A DNA stretch of 64,000 nucleotides from Castanea sativa (Eukaryota; Streptophyta; Magnoliopsida; Fagales; Fagaceae), in the NCBI RefSeq assembly GCF_040712315.1, contig NC_134021.1:45881501-45945500 (forward strand), read 5' to 3'. The position numbers and the translations under genes were made by a program. Every line of letters begins with the position of its first letter. Position 1 is the first letter of the stretch. Shown one piece after another: positions 48,061 through 59,800 of this stretch. The notes under the pieces are model-generated. The model did no database searches. It saw only the letters and a program-made list of their open reading frames with translations, and had not been told where the DNA came from.

Positions 48061-48065
48061 CATAA

Positions 48066-48245
48066 GTCGTCAACCTTCCTTTACCAGTAGAGCCTTTTTG
48101 AAGGTATGGAGATCCCTAAAGTCCATGCCCTCATGTGCCTTGACTTGTCTCCAATTTAACCAATAAATCTTTCTTTCAGCTTGCCTCTAACCCCACCAAA
48201 ATTGTTGATTATCCTATATTGAGTTCCCATACAAAGTCTGTTTGG
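48066..48245 (-). pseudogene. L1-type LINE reverse-transcriptase fragment
   Basis: Minus-strand translation reads 'QFWWG' stop 'RQAERKIYWLNWRQVKA', then 'GMDFRDLHTFKKALLVKEG' stop. This corresponds to the FWWGQR...GGMGFRDL region after the LINE polymerase domain, also present in the LINE at 9288-9420. The stops replace a glutamine (TAG) and a tryptophan (TGA), typical of C-to-T decay. Only this fragment is recognisable. Confidence 0.75.
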
Positions 48246-49983
48246 TAGCTTCACAAAGTAGCTCATGGAATATGTTGATTTAGTTTAAACAATAGCCTTC
48301 ACCCGGGTCTCTTTGCTTGTTTGAAATAGAAGCATTTCCTTCGAACTTTGTATTTTCTTCCACTTTTTAATTTTTGTAAATGCCTTCATTTTTATCTCTT
48401 AATTAGGGACGGCGATGAGGTGGGACAAGCCAAAGGATGAGCGCATTACTGCCGCCCCGCATGGTTGTTGTCCTGCTCTGTCCCCACCTCACAAGGCCCC
48501 ATGGAGCCCTGCTCCACTTCACGTTGGTTATAATTTCTTTTTATAATACTTGTCATAATAATATAAATCATACTTGAAATTACAATTAAATTGTTTACTT
48601 TAAATTAAACTAATTTTTACTAAGAACTAAATAATATAATCTAAAGTGTTTAGAGAGAAAACACTAGGTTGGAGAGAGGGTTTAGGTAAAGAGGGTAAAT
48701 TGAGTTAGTGTCTTCTACTTGGGCATAACCATAGTGGCACCATACTCGCTGGAATTGGGCCTATAGGAGCTAATTTATGACGTACTTTCATTTTCATGCT
48801 GTATTTTTATAATTTAGACAATTTTTGTACTCATTCTATTTTGACCAAATTTGGTTGTAGCCTAAGGTTACAACCTCCTTTGAAAAATATTAACATTGCT
48901 ATATTTTGTGAAAAGCTAACAATTGGATTGCATGTTCCTTATATTCTTACACACATGTCATTTTGTGTCAATTGGATGTTATTTATTATATGATTCATAA
49001 AATTATTTTTTATGCAAAGTTTTCTTTATGCTCTTAATACACATGTTAAATTTTATGTCAATCAGATGTTATTTATCATATGATCCATAAACTTATTTTT
49101 TACGAATAGTCTTAATTAGATTATAAAAATTTTCAATTTAAACAAATTGATTAATGACATAACTATTAATCTTTGAACTTCTGAAAATTTTACAAATATA
49201 GAATATATAAGAAGTAAATGTAATCCTCCAATGGAAAATTTGATTGTAATATAAGGTTACAACAATTTACTTAATATTTTTTTATTAGATGTGAATTTTG
49301 ACAAATTTAGTCAAACTTTATCTTTTTTTTATAAATTTCATATATAGATACGATATTATTTCAAATTTATGACATCATCTTCATAATGAATGTTCTTTAT
49401 TATTAGATCATTATACCAGTTAGTTTATATATTTCTAATATTTCTAGTCAACGCAACTCTTATTTTGCCAAAAGAAAAGTGTTCATTATCTTCTCTCTTT
49501 TTTTCTTTTTTTTAGCATTCACAACCATGGAAATGAGGTTTAAAATTGGCGTGCTTTATTATGGTGTGATTCCAACTCTTTAATTTATTTTCGAATTAAA
49601 TTTTTGAGGAAGTAACTTTATAGGACAAGTGCTTACTCCTAGCATGTCAGGATGGGGCAAATGTCATTTCCTTTTTCTTTTTCTTTTTTAAGTTTAATTT
49701 TTTTTAATTTTAATTGGTTGTATCAGCATTGCTTAAGATTATATATGAGGTAAATGGATTGGTCTAAACTCTAATGCTTATACTCGACTTTGCTCCTCTT
49801 TATCCTTCTTCTTTTTATTTTATTTTTAAATTTATAATTTTAATTGAAGTAAGTGGAGAGGTAAAATTTTTTACATGGTAAAAAATTTAAGTAATATGAT
49901 TTAGATGCAAGTCTTTTGTAATTTTTTTTTTATCAAGATTTTTGTAACTCAATTAATATCTTGATATTTTCAATAATAATATT
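48246..49983. other. Intergenic, AT-rich; one GC-rich repeat
   Basis: A GC-rich patch at about 48408-48525 ('gacggcgatgaggtgggac...ccccacctcacaaggcccc') stands out from the AT-rich surroundings and resembles a plant interspersed repeat. Diverged copies of 'ttatgtcaatcagatgttatttatcatatgat' occur near 48957-48994 and 49054-49083. No gene is supported. Confidence 0.4.
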
Positions 49984-50774
49984 TGTGGGGGAAATAAGTC
50001 CAAGAGTACGTATTTATGTGCATATTGGGCCGGAGGCGAGAACATTAAGTAGTCTGAAGATGGTTATATATCTTACTAAGAGTCCATGTTGGTATATAAA
50101 GAAATAAAGTTTGATCATAATCATCCGAAAAGGTGATCCGAGGAGGAATACCTCCTCGTCTCAGCTACGTAGAGGTCGGAATGTATTGTCTACCACCCAG
50201 AAGCAACGTCCCATGAGACTCTGTTAATAAAGATATGCACCACGAGAACATAGGACAAAAGAAAACCATAAAATATCTAAAGGGAAAGCTGCTACCACCG
50301 CATTGAATACTCTGCAGCTAACTCTCTGGCCGCATTAATGAGGAGGTGATGCCTGTGCATCAGTGTGCAGCCTTACAGCTACTCCCAAAAGTTTCAGGGA
50401 GGTGCAAATGGGACAAGTAATCATACTAACAATTTGATACATAGTTGAAGGATAGAGAGAGGAGGAAGGATGGTATAAAAGGCAGAGGAAACCTCCAAAA
50501 TGGGGAATCGAAAAATAGAGAGAAAAATATTGTAAACTAGATAACAATATTTGTAATCTGTTATTAAGTGAGAGAAAAACATATTAGGTGGAGTGAGCCT
50601 CCGATAATTTACCTTATATAAACTTGTTTCTATTGTGATCTTGGCCCATTATAATTGGTATACAAACTCATTAGAATCTAGATTTCAAACACACCCTCTA
50701 CAAATTTATTGTATTGGACTCTTTGAGTCTATTTCCTCACTATTTTGAGTTTAGGTACAAATTGTGCCCTTACA
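49984..50774 (+). mobile_element. Solo LTR of the gypsy family, 791 bp
   Basis: Starts TGTGGGGGAAATAAG and ends GTGCCCTTACA. It shares 'ctggccgcattaatg' and the terminal region with the left LTR at 29553-30279. The flanking pentamers ATATT (49979-49983) and ATATC (50775-50779) match at four of five positions, as expected for an old duplication. A 'ggtataaaagg' promoter motif lies near 50472. No internal region is present. Confidence 0.8.
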
Positions 50775-50779
50775 ATATC

Positions 50780-53160
50780 TATAGTCGAATTTCCATCATA
50801 ATTACTGAATTATATAAAAAATATATTTCTTAAATTTAATTAAAAATTTTATTATATAACAAAAAAAACTAATTAATTTTTGGAAAATGTTAATTTATTT
50901 AAAAATTATTTTTAAAAATATTTTATTAAAAAATAATAAAATAATAAATATTATTAATAACTTTTTATATTTCTTATAAAAAAGAATGTAAAATTTTTTT
51001 TCCTATAATTTATTAACTATTGTTTTATTGACATCCATTAACACTGTACTAATTACAACCGCATTTCTCACGTTATTGTTCGAGACAACAGATTTGGAAT
51101 GGCTCATAGCCTGTGCGTTGGGTGGTGTGTGCGTTGGTTGGTGTGATAGGTAGAGTGTTATTTATTATTTATTAATTAATTAATGGAGGTCATAACCTCT
51201 TCTCTGCGCTGGTTCGTGTGGTAGGCAGAGTGCGGTTTCGGAATATCACAAGTCCCCATTCAAATTTTGTTATCTTAAAAAGGAGAAGGTTAACTAGCAC
51301 CGAAAGTCAAAATAAAATGGTCAGAAAAAGTCAAAAAGATTTCAAATATTACTTACAAAACTAAAAAAATTGATATAAATTAAATATATAAAAAATTATG
51401 CAGGAAAAAGTAAAAAAATTTGTGCGGGCACCACGCGGTGCCCTTAACACAACTCTTTTTAAAATAGTAAACCCTAGGGCCTAGACTAGACAGCGCCGTC
51501 AATATGAGAAGTACGCGTAGCACCGAAAGTTGAGTAGGTCTTTAGTTGGACTTTCACGAGTCTAAAGTCTTAACACGCCAGCTGGGACTTAGTAAAACTT
51601 ACTGTATTTATTAATCATAGAATACACAAGGCCCCTGCATTTTGCCTTATTTTTTAAGGCGGTCCTCAAGTTTTTTTTAATTCCATTCTATCCCAAAAAT
51701 AAATATTCTATACTTATACAACTTCTTGCTTTCATTCTTTTTCTCTTTACAATTTCAAAACAATTTATATCAATTTTTTTTTTTTTTTTTGTAAGGTCTA
51801 GCTGCGAGAATGAGATATAATTTCCAATCCAATTTCAATCCCAAAATCATCGGTCATCCAACCTATTGACTTTGAGAGTTTGTAGTAAAAAAACTACTAA
51901 ATTTTACTGTCTCAATGTTGATAAAGTTTTTTTCCAAAAAAAAAAAAATTTTGATAAAGTGGTTAGACATAGAATAGCTTAAATACTTAAATGTGAGTAC
52001 AACTTAACCGTGGTGAGTGTACTCAAAAAGAAGACTAAAAAAAAAAAAAAAACAAGAAGCTAAATGTGAGTACAACTTAACACTTGTTTGTGTGACCAAA
52101 ACAATAATTAATGTCATCTTAGTAATGGAATAATTTTTAGGTACTATAGGGTATAGTGAATTGTGCTTCATTCTCTTACATTCATGATGAGTTCCACTCA
52201 TTAAATACATGGTAGAATCTACCATGAATGCGAGAATAATAAGCACAATTTCACTATATTCTGAGAGTGTCTAAAAAATTTTCGTAATAACAAGTGAGGA
52301 TATAATCTATAATCTACGGGTATAATCTACAATTTATATATTATATAAAATAGGATTTTTTTTAAAATTCTCAATTAAAATATTGACACATCATATAATA
52401 AAATAAATATTTTCATAGACTAACACAACTATAAAAAATATTAGTTAATAATTACCATAATTATATGTTAAATAGTTTCATATAAAAAAAATTATAGTAA
52501 ATACCTATTAACAACAACTATAATTATCAAATTTCATATTTTAATATTTTATATACAAATTCAATCATAATAAGTACTTATTAATAACTATACTAAGTAT
52601 CAAATTATATTTTATTAAACTTTCACGTCCATTGCACTGTTCTATAATTCATCTATCCTACTGTAAAAAAACAATTTTGCTTTGACAAAACTTAAACAAA
52701 AACAAATCAAAGTAACCTTAATGATGTGACATATTTTTTTCAACTACACTATATTTTTGGATTGAAAATTTAAATACACATGTAACAAATGTGATTATTA
52801 TTGATAAAAAAATATTTAAAAAATGATTATAAGGTAAGTTATGTTATTTTGGACAACATTTGTATCAAAAACATGGTATAAACTCTACCATTTAGCTAAT
52901 TAAAAGCCACAATGTGGGTATATAAGTGGTGCGCTTATTGGTTTGAGGCGCGTGACCTAAATCTAAAAGTCTCATATTCAATCCACCACATTATCAATAC
53001 ATGGAATTTTCGAAGTATTTCATAGAGATGAATTGAAATAACCTTAATAAAGGTTTCTCAAAAAAAAGAAATAACCTTAATAAAGGCTGAGAAACTATTT
53101 TCTTATTTATTTTTTAAAACCCATAGAGTGGGTATAAATTAATAAAGAATTTGTAAAAAA
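50780..53160. other. Intergenic, AT-rich, with small inserts
   Basis: No gene is supported. Contents include the 13-bp-flanked insert at 51308-51517, poly-A/T tracts near 51773 and 51939, and a repeated 'taaatgtgagtacaactta' at about 51988 and 52060. A 19-bp direct repeat 'gaaataaccttaataaagg' lies at 53035-53053 and 53068-53086, separated by 'tttctcaaaaaaaa', possibly the stub of a retroposed tail. Confidence 0.45.
51308..51517 (-). mobile_element. Small retroposon-like insert with 13-bp direct repeats
   Basis: TAGCACCGAAAGT at 51295-51307 is repeated exactly at 51518-51530. The 210-bp insert is GC-richer at its right end and AT-rich at its left, so in minus orientation it looks like a short retroposon. 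It contains the hairpin GGGCACC-ACGC-GGTGCCC at 51426-51443. No tRNA-like promoter or clean poly(A) tail is evident, so the class is uncertain. Confidence 0.5.
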
Positions 53161-53406
53161 AGAAGAATTAAAAAGCAGAGAGGGGAAAAGCGCAATAAAG
53201 TAGAAACAAGGAGGCATGTGCAAAAAGACCTTCCTAGAAAGAGGAAGGAAATAGGGAGGAAGGTGAGAAAGGCAAATGATATAAATATAAATGTATGTTA
53301 TGTTACTTTCTCCTCAAAACGCATTCAGATCTCTATCTCTCTCGGCAACCCACCCAAGATAATATATAGCAGAAGAGAAGAGAAGAGATCGAAAGAGAAG
53401 AGAAGT

Positions 53407-53652
53407 ATGTCAAAGTTTGTGGAGCTTTTGGACATGGGGGTCAGAATAGCCGCAAGATTTCACTCCCACTGTCCCCATACGGCGCGCATGTACTACCACC
53501 CTCCCGCAGGCCATGAAGATCATCAACAACACCATGATTTTCATAGCAAGGAGGACTTTACTGCTTGGATGACGAGTTGTAGTGCCAAGGGCAACCCAGC
53601 TATTGGCTCTAGATTTGATTCCACCGACTTTATTTTTCTTACTGTTGTCTAA
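53407..53652 (+). CDS. Small conserved plant protein of unknown function, 81 aa
   Basis: ATG 53407 gives '[20 protein letters not shown]', then a His/Tyr-rich stretch ('[13 protein letters not shown]', '[11 protein letters not shown]') and a C-terminus near '[12 protein letters not shown]'. The N-terminal motif and the [13 protein letters not shown] block match a small plant protein family that I recognise as conserved but uncharacterised. It has no signal peptide or membrane segment. A TATA-like 'taatatatagc' lies about 50 bp upstream and the 5' UTR is GA-rich. The open frame extends further upstream to 53218, but that part is low-complexity. A 3' intron cannot be excluded. The His cluster might bind metal; this is speculation. 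Confidence 0.65.
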   Translation: MSKFVELLDMGVRIAARFHSHCPHTARMYYHPPAGHEDHQQHHDFHSKEDFTAWMTSCSAKGNPAIGSRFDSTDFIFLTVV

Positions 53653-53659
53653 AAAGAAA

Positions 53660-54576
53660 AAGAAAAAGAAAAATATCAAACAACAAAATTTTGGATGTAA
53701 GGAATGGAATTCTTTAATATAATCTCATTCTTATTCTTTTTTAGTTTAGTTTTTGCTCTTCTCAATTTTATTAATGTTTTTACATTTTTTTGTTTTTTGG
53801 TCTCCATTGTCTTCCTTTTTTTTTGTCCCGCCTACCGCTATTGACTTTGAGGCTTGTGCTTACAAGTGCAATTTAAATTTTTTTTTTTTAGTCTCCATTG
53901 TCTTTTATTTTCTGTCCCAACTACCCTTATTCTAAAGGTTACGTTTGGTTGGATGAAACAGGAGGATAGAAATAAGGGGAGAGAAAATAGAAAGAAAAAA
54001 AAGTGTGTTTGCCTGTTTGATTGAGAGTGGAAATGAGGAAAGAAAATAGTGGGCCAGATTATGCATATTACTCAATTTTAATGTTTTTTACAATTTTTTG
54101 TGTTTTGGTCTCCATTGTTTTTTTTCTTTTCTTTTTCAGGCTTTGATTTCGTTAATGGTTGTGACTTAGTTAGAACTTAGAATTCATTAAAAAAAAAAAA
54201 TTGATCTTTTTAGATTTTTTTTTTGGGTGGGAAATTCATAAAATTGGGGTTTTTAGATTTTTTTTTTGAGGGAAAATTGATGTTTTTAGATGATAATAAA
54301 ATTAATGTGCTTTAAAATAAATAATATTAGCATTTCCCATTATTTTTTGTTTTTTTTGGGTGTTTTGTAAAACTATTTATTAAAGTTGTTTTTTCATCCC
54401 AAATCAAAAATCCTTCTGTTTGGCATTTCTCCCCAGTTTTTTCCACTAAATTTTCATTTCTCTTCCAATAAAAAATGACCACCTCCCACAATAGTTCAGC
54501 ACCAACCGTAGAACCCTTGCACCACCACCATCACAAACTCATTGAACAAACCCAAAACTAAACACAAACCCAATAA
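53660..54576. other. Intergenic, T-rich, no gene
   Basis: T-rich tracts and a repeated phrase 'ttttggtctccattgt' (about 53796 and 54101, with a partial copy near 53890) suggest small local duplications. No gene or element ends were resolved. Confidence 0.4.
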
Positions 54577-55132
54577 TAGGAGTGTCCACCGGTCGAGTCG
54601 AGACGGGTTAGTGCTTAACCTGCACCTAACTTGATCTAATCAAGTGGAGGAAAACTTGGAAAACTTGTCTTGCCTTTGACTGGAGAGGAGCGGTGGACCG
54701 GGCTCTTCATGAGTGGCAAGTGGTTTGGTTGACATCGACTCATAGTGCTATTCACAAGTGGCACGTGGTTTGGTTGACATCGACTAATAGTGGAGAGGTG
54801 AAGAACTATTTAAAATGGCGAAGATCTATGAAAAGATCTCATTAGATTCGGTGAGATCTCTCCAGATCCAGTGAATAATTGAGTTCATCGATAAAGATCT
54901 CATTAGATTCGGTGAGATCTCACCAGATTTAGTGAATAATTGGGTTCATCGTTGAATTTGGTGAATCTCGTTGGATTTGTGGGGTTTTTGCTAGATCGAA
55001 TAAGGTTGAGTTGGATTTTGGAGGAAGGGACTCGTTGTTGCTAGGTTTTGAAGGTGGACACTCACTAGAATCATCAATCGATCACAAATTGAGTCGGGTG
55101 GGTTGGGTTTGGCGGGTCTTTAGACACCCCTA
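54577..55132. mobile_element. Inverted-repeat DNA element with internal tandem repeats
   Basis: The left end TAGGAGTGTCCACCGG and the reverse complement of the right end, TAGGGGTGTCTAAAGACC, form imperfect inverted repeats. Inside are a 45-bp-period doublet ('agtggcacgtggtttggttg', 54712 and 54757) and a 61-bp-period doublet ('aaagatctcattagattcgg', 54832 and 54893). No coding capacity and no clear target duplication. Confidence 0.55.
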
Positions 55133-56823
55133 TCCAACAACCCGCCACCATTGCTAGAGAGAGAGAGAGAGAGAGATATACATATATATATATATATAAT
55201 AAATTAATAGTAATAACAAATATTACTAAAATTCCATCAACTTATTTACAAAATTGCCACCCAAAAAAAAAGTTATGAAAAGGGGAAACAACTCCAAGGT
55301 GTTCTCAAAAAATTGTTTTGTAAAGTAAAATTTGAGAACAATAAAACAAGTGCCAAACAAATCAATACCGGTGAAGTAAAACATTTTTTTATTATATGAA
55401 AATAGAATAGTGTTTTCAAATACACTTGCCAACAAGCTATATATATTTTATGGGAGTGACGGACTTACAGGAAATGAATACACTAAAAATTCCACCACTA
55501 CTCAAAAGAAATCCAAAAAATTATTAAATTGAGCCATAATCTCATTATTCTTGAGAGTGGGAAACCCTACAAGGATGATGCAGTCCATTATCCAGCAGAA
55601 TTCTGCCTCATTTCCACAATGGAATTTCAACAAAGTTTTGTGTCTACGCATACAACATGCACTAGCACTAGTAGTACTTTGCTTATGGTGCACCACAACG
55701 TCCGTGCGGTGTGTAACGTTCGTTCGTGTGAGACTCTGCAACCAAACAAATGTGGTTGGAGGCAATCTCAGTCTAAGGTGTGATACAAAAGCCTCTATGG
55801 TATTGAAATTTCTCCATGAGCACCACACGCCCATGGTTTTTGATGATCAAGATCGTGCGTAGATGCATCACTCCTTATACTCCACTCATGTCTATAACTC
55901 GCTACAATAATTTTTATGGTTTTTCATAACCCTTTTCATATATCCACACTTCACTCATTAGTCTAGTCACTCCTAAATTCGAAAGGATTTGTCATTGGGA
56001 TGATCTGATCTATTTGTGCCACACGCATAAATTTGTGACACCCTTGAGACTTTACTAGGATGTTAATAACATTCATGCTCTAAGAAAATGATAAAATACT
56101 AGAATAATGCTAAATTATTATTCACTAGAAAATATTTATAATTTGGACGTATAGAGATGTAACCTCACTTGGCAAAATGACTCTGGCTGAACAACTCTCA
56201 AAGTAGCTAATACTTTCCGATTTCGGACTTATGTTTTTAGGCGTTCGACCATCTGTTCAAAAGCTATTCTATGTGGTCTACTAACTCTGCGTCACTTGTT
56301 ATCAACTTGTTGGAAAAAATATATAAAGTAGAAGTCAATGTAAAAATATGGCAGCAAGAGTCAGAAATTTATATAATCTTAAATGGCAAATTTTTGTGAC
56401 AACTAGCCACAAGAACCACTTTGACCCACGTCAAATAAACAAAAACTTTCGAACGTCATCTGTCATTTATTTGCTATTATTATAAGTCCAGAAATCAAGC
56501 TTTAAAGAATAATTCATATCTGGCCAATTACCATACTGCAGTGAATTTATTTGTAGCCCAAATTTATTCATTTTTAAATGTTTCTATTGTTTCTAAAGTT
56601 AAAAATATAATCTGTGCCATTTCTTCAAAAGAAAAACCATATAAGATGATTTTGGTGCAATGCAGGACACAAGTTTTCATTGTTGAGAACAACTGAGACC
56701 TGCACCGTGCTCCACCAATGGACTTCCTGGACCAATTTTGCGTTGTTTTGCAGAATTAGGCGTTGTTTCACCACTTTGGAGATTTGAGATGATTCTTCGC
56801 CAACTTTGTTGGAGCTTCACTAT
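55133..56823. other. Downstream flank of the M16 peptidase gene, no gene
   Basis: GA and TA microsatellites lie at about 55155-55197. The short reading frames at about 55500-55860 overlap on both strands and match nothing I know. The peptidase 3' UTR should occupy the right-hand end. Confidence 0.45.
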
Positions 56824-59800
56824 CTACAACTTGGAATGATCGGAAACTCCTCTGAATGAACCATAAAGAGATTGTGATCTTCTGAAAGAGAATATATCAT
56901 CAATTTTCATAGAGTAGGGTTGCACCGGTTCACTTTTCTCTGCGGTATACTCCGAATTATGTAGGTTTCCATACACTCCTATACTTAATGTCTTCCTCTG
57001 AGGCGCACCAACTTTTATACATTCATTGAAAAAATCTATCAATTCTTGTTGTGTTAGCTGCCTTAAGGCTGCCACCTGTTTCAACATCATCCACAAAGAT
57101 CAACTACTTGATTCTGTAAATCTTATATGAAGAATAAATTGTCAACTCATTTATGACGTTTTGCCTCTCCAAATTCAAAAATTTCCAAGAAATTCTTTAT
57201 ACTATATTATTATTATTATTATTATTATTACTACTATTACTCTGATACTAGGGTAGGACTACTTGGAGCCTCGACAAAAGAGGATCAGATAGAAGATGTT
57301 CATACCTCAGATTCTCTCCTATCAAACTTGAGGGTCCCATCAGAAATTTCTCCCCAGTAAAATCTACATTCTTCTCTTAAATTCTTGTGCTTTTCAAGCT
57401 TCATATCAATTAATGCATTCACATTGCTCTGCATGACAAGCAATTCAGCAGTCAATTCACCGTGAAACCAAATCAAACCAGAATTTATATGTATACATAT
57501 ATATATATAATAATAATTATTATTATTATTATTTAATTTCTTTTTTGCTAAGTTAAAAACCAGAATGATGTTAAGGCCATCCCAATCATCAAGCCTCTAA
57601 AAATTCTTTCCTTTTGGTTCACATAAAAACATCAAGATTTGAACCCAATTCCATCTATGATGTTCCGCCCAAAAAAAAATTACAATAATTAAACAATAAT
57701 TTATCTAATTTACACCAAAAAAGGACCAAAAAAAAAAGCAATAACTAAGCCTTAACCCCAGATTTTGGGTTCAATTATGGATTTGCAACAAATTAATCTG
57801 GGTCAACAACTTGTTTTTATCTCTACTATTATATCCTTCCAGAGTCTTGCTTTCTGTCATCTCTTTCATTAACAATCCTTTTAATGTGATTGCTAATGTC
57901 CTAATATAGCCATACCGAGGCACACAGCCATAATGCTCATCTGTCCAGCATCCTAATCTGATGATCATTTGGAACACAGATTTTATAAAATTGCCAAACC
58001 ACCTAGCACTGAGGAAGTTCTGGCTGTCTTTTTACTTGGGGTATAAGATATTGTGATCTACCAAATGGACACAAACAATTCATTTGACAACCTTTTAGTA
58101 AAAAATGTTCTCAAATGTTACATTATTGGCTTGACTGGCCAATAAGTGGCTATTATAAATAATTACTCAAAATATATTTTAAAATCCACTTAAAGTCAAA
58201 AGTCCATTCTCGCGATTAGAAACCCTCCATTTTCATGTTGAAAATAATTGATATGCCTTGACAAACATGAAAAGAAACTCTTGAACTCTATGAGAATGTA
58301 AATTGTACTTTTCTAATTACTCTACTCTGAATCTAAATTATGTGTGCACAAATTGTCATCCTAAAGATGATGCATGAGTCATTTCCATTATGAGGAGATT
58401 AAAGGTTGTCATCCACAGAAATGCTGTTACATATCTACCACCTATATCTCGAGTAAAGAAACATCACCTTAACATGGTGAACAGGTCATGATAAAGCCCA
58501 CATACAGACAAAAATTAGATGTATTAAATACTAGTTCTCACCTTAAATTCTTCGTTGGTCGTCATGATAAAGCCCACATACAGACAAAAATTAGATGTAT
58601 TAAATACTAGTTCTCACCTTAAATTCTTCGTTGGTCATCTCATAAAGTTTACTCTCAAACATCTTGAGAAATGCCTCAACTCTCAAATCAATATTTCCAG
58701 GACCCTGTTCATGTTAAGAGAAAGTATATGAGGATTAGGCAAAGGGTCAACATTGAAGAAAGAAAGGGCCACACTATATACCTTCACCGTGGATTGGATG
58801 ATAAACTGTACTCCACGAATACCAGAATCATTCCTACATTGAGTAAAAATTAGATATTGAAGAGAAGGGCAGATATCCATGCAGCTGTGATAATGAGGGG
58901 GAACATGTTTTACAAACCTCTGCATGAGCACAGTTATGTACCCAAGTTGCTCAACTGATCTAAGCTGGTGGAAAGCTGGTTGCTTCGCAATAAGTGCAAA
59001 AAGCTGAAGCTTCACATTCAGCACAAAATCATCACGATGAACCTAGACATTGTTTCAACAGGATTGCATAAAAGAACAGTATCAGAGCCACCACTGTGAT
59101 ATTACATCCAGGTCTCAAGGATATAAATTTTTATAATGATGCACTAAATAGAAGTGTGCATTACATGTTCCATTCTTAAAACAATAACATACCAGAGGTG
59201 TTGGTGCTACACACATGCTTCCCATCCCACCTTTCTATGCTATAAATCAGTTTGTCTTTCACTTTCTCTTAAATGTGATTAGCTTAAAGGATTGTATGGA
59301 TTAGTAACAGCTAAGTGCGTACCATTAAAGTTTTCCATAGGAGTCATTAAGTCAAAATATAAAAAACTTAAAATTTTCGCAGAGAAAATGGCAGCTTAAA
59401 ATATTTTGCCAATTTCAGACAGAACCTTGTTGAGGATATTTTACCATGCTGCAGTAAAGCAGGAGAGAATAAAATGATATAGAAAAGTTAATTGCTGACT
59501 TCCCCTAGGAACCATTAAGTTTGTGACAAACTCAGAGAGTAAATATTAAAATAATAAATCACTCCAGCCTTAAACTGAACCACACCATCTTTTATAAGCA
59601 TGTACCTGAATATAGTGAACAAGGGCAGAATTCTCGTCATTTGGATTAAGGCCTTCTGCAGGGTAGAAGTAACTCATGCCCCTTTCAAGTTTAACAATTC
59701 TATTTGTCACATGTTGGGACGGGAATAAAGCTTGGCATAAAGGGTCTGGACCACTAAAGAAAACGTCTTCAATACACTGAATCATCGACTCTGCTTCACT

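Noticed and set aside
47868..48065. A 65-codon plus-strand frame
   Set aside because: It matches no family and runs up to decayed LINE sequence that is recognisable on the opposite strand.
55502..55862. Overlapping frames of 84-110 codons on both strands
   Set aside because: They resemble no known family, and frames on both strands overlap the same low-information stretch. I left the region as non-coding.
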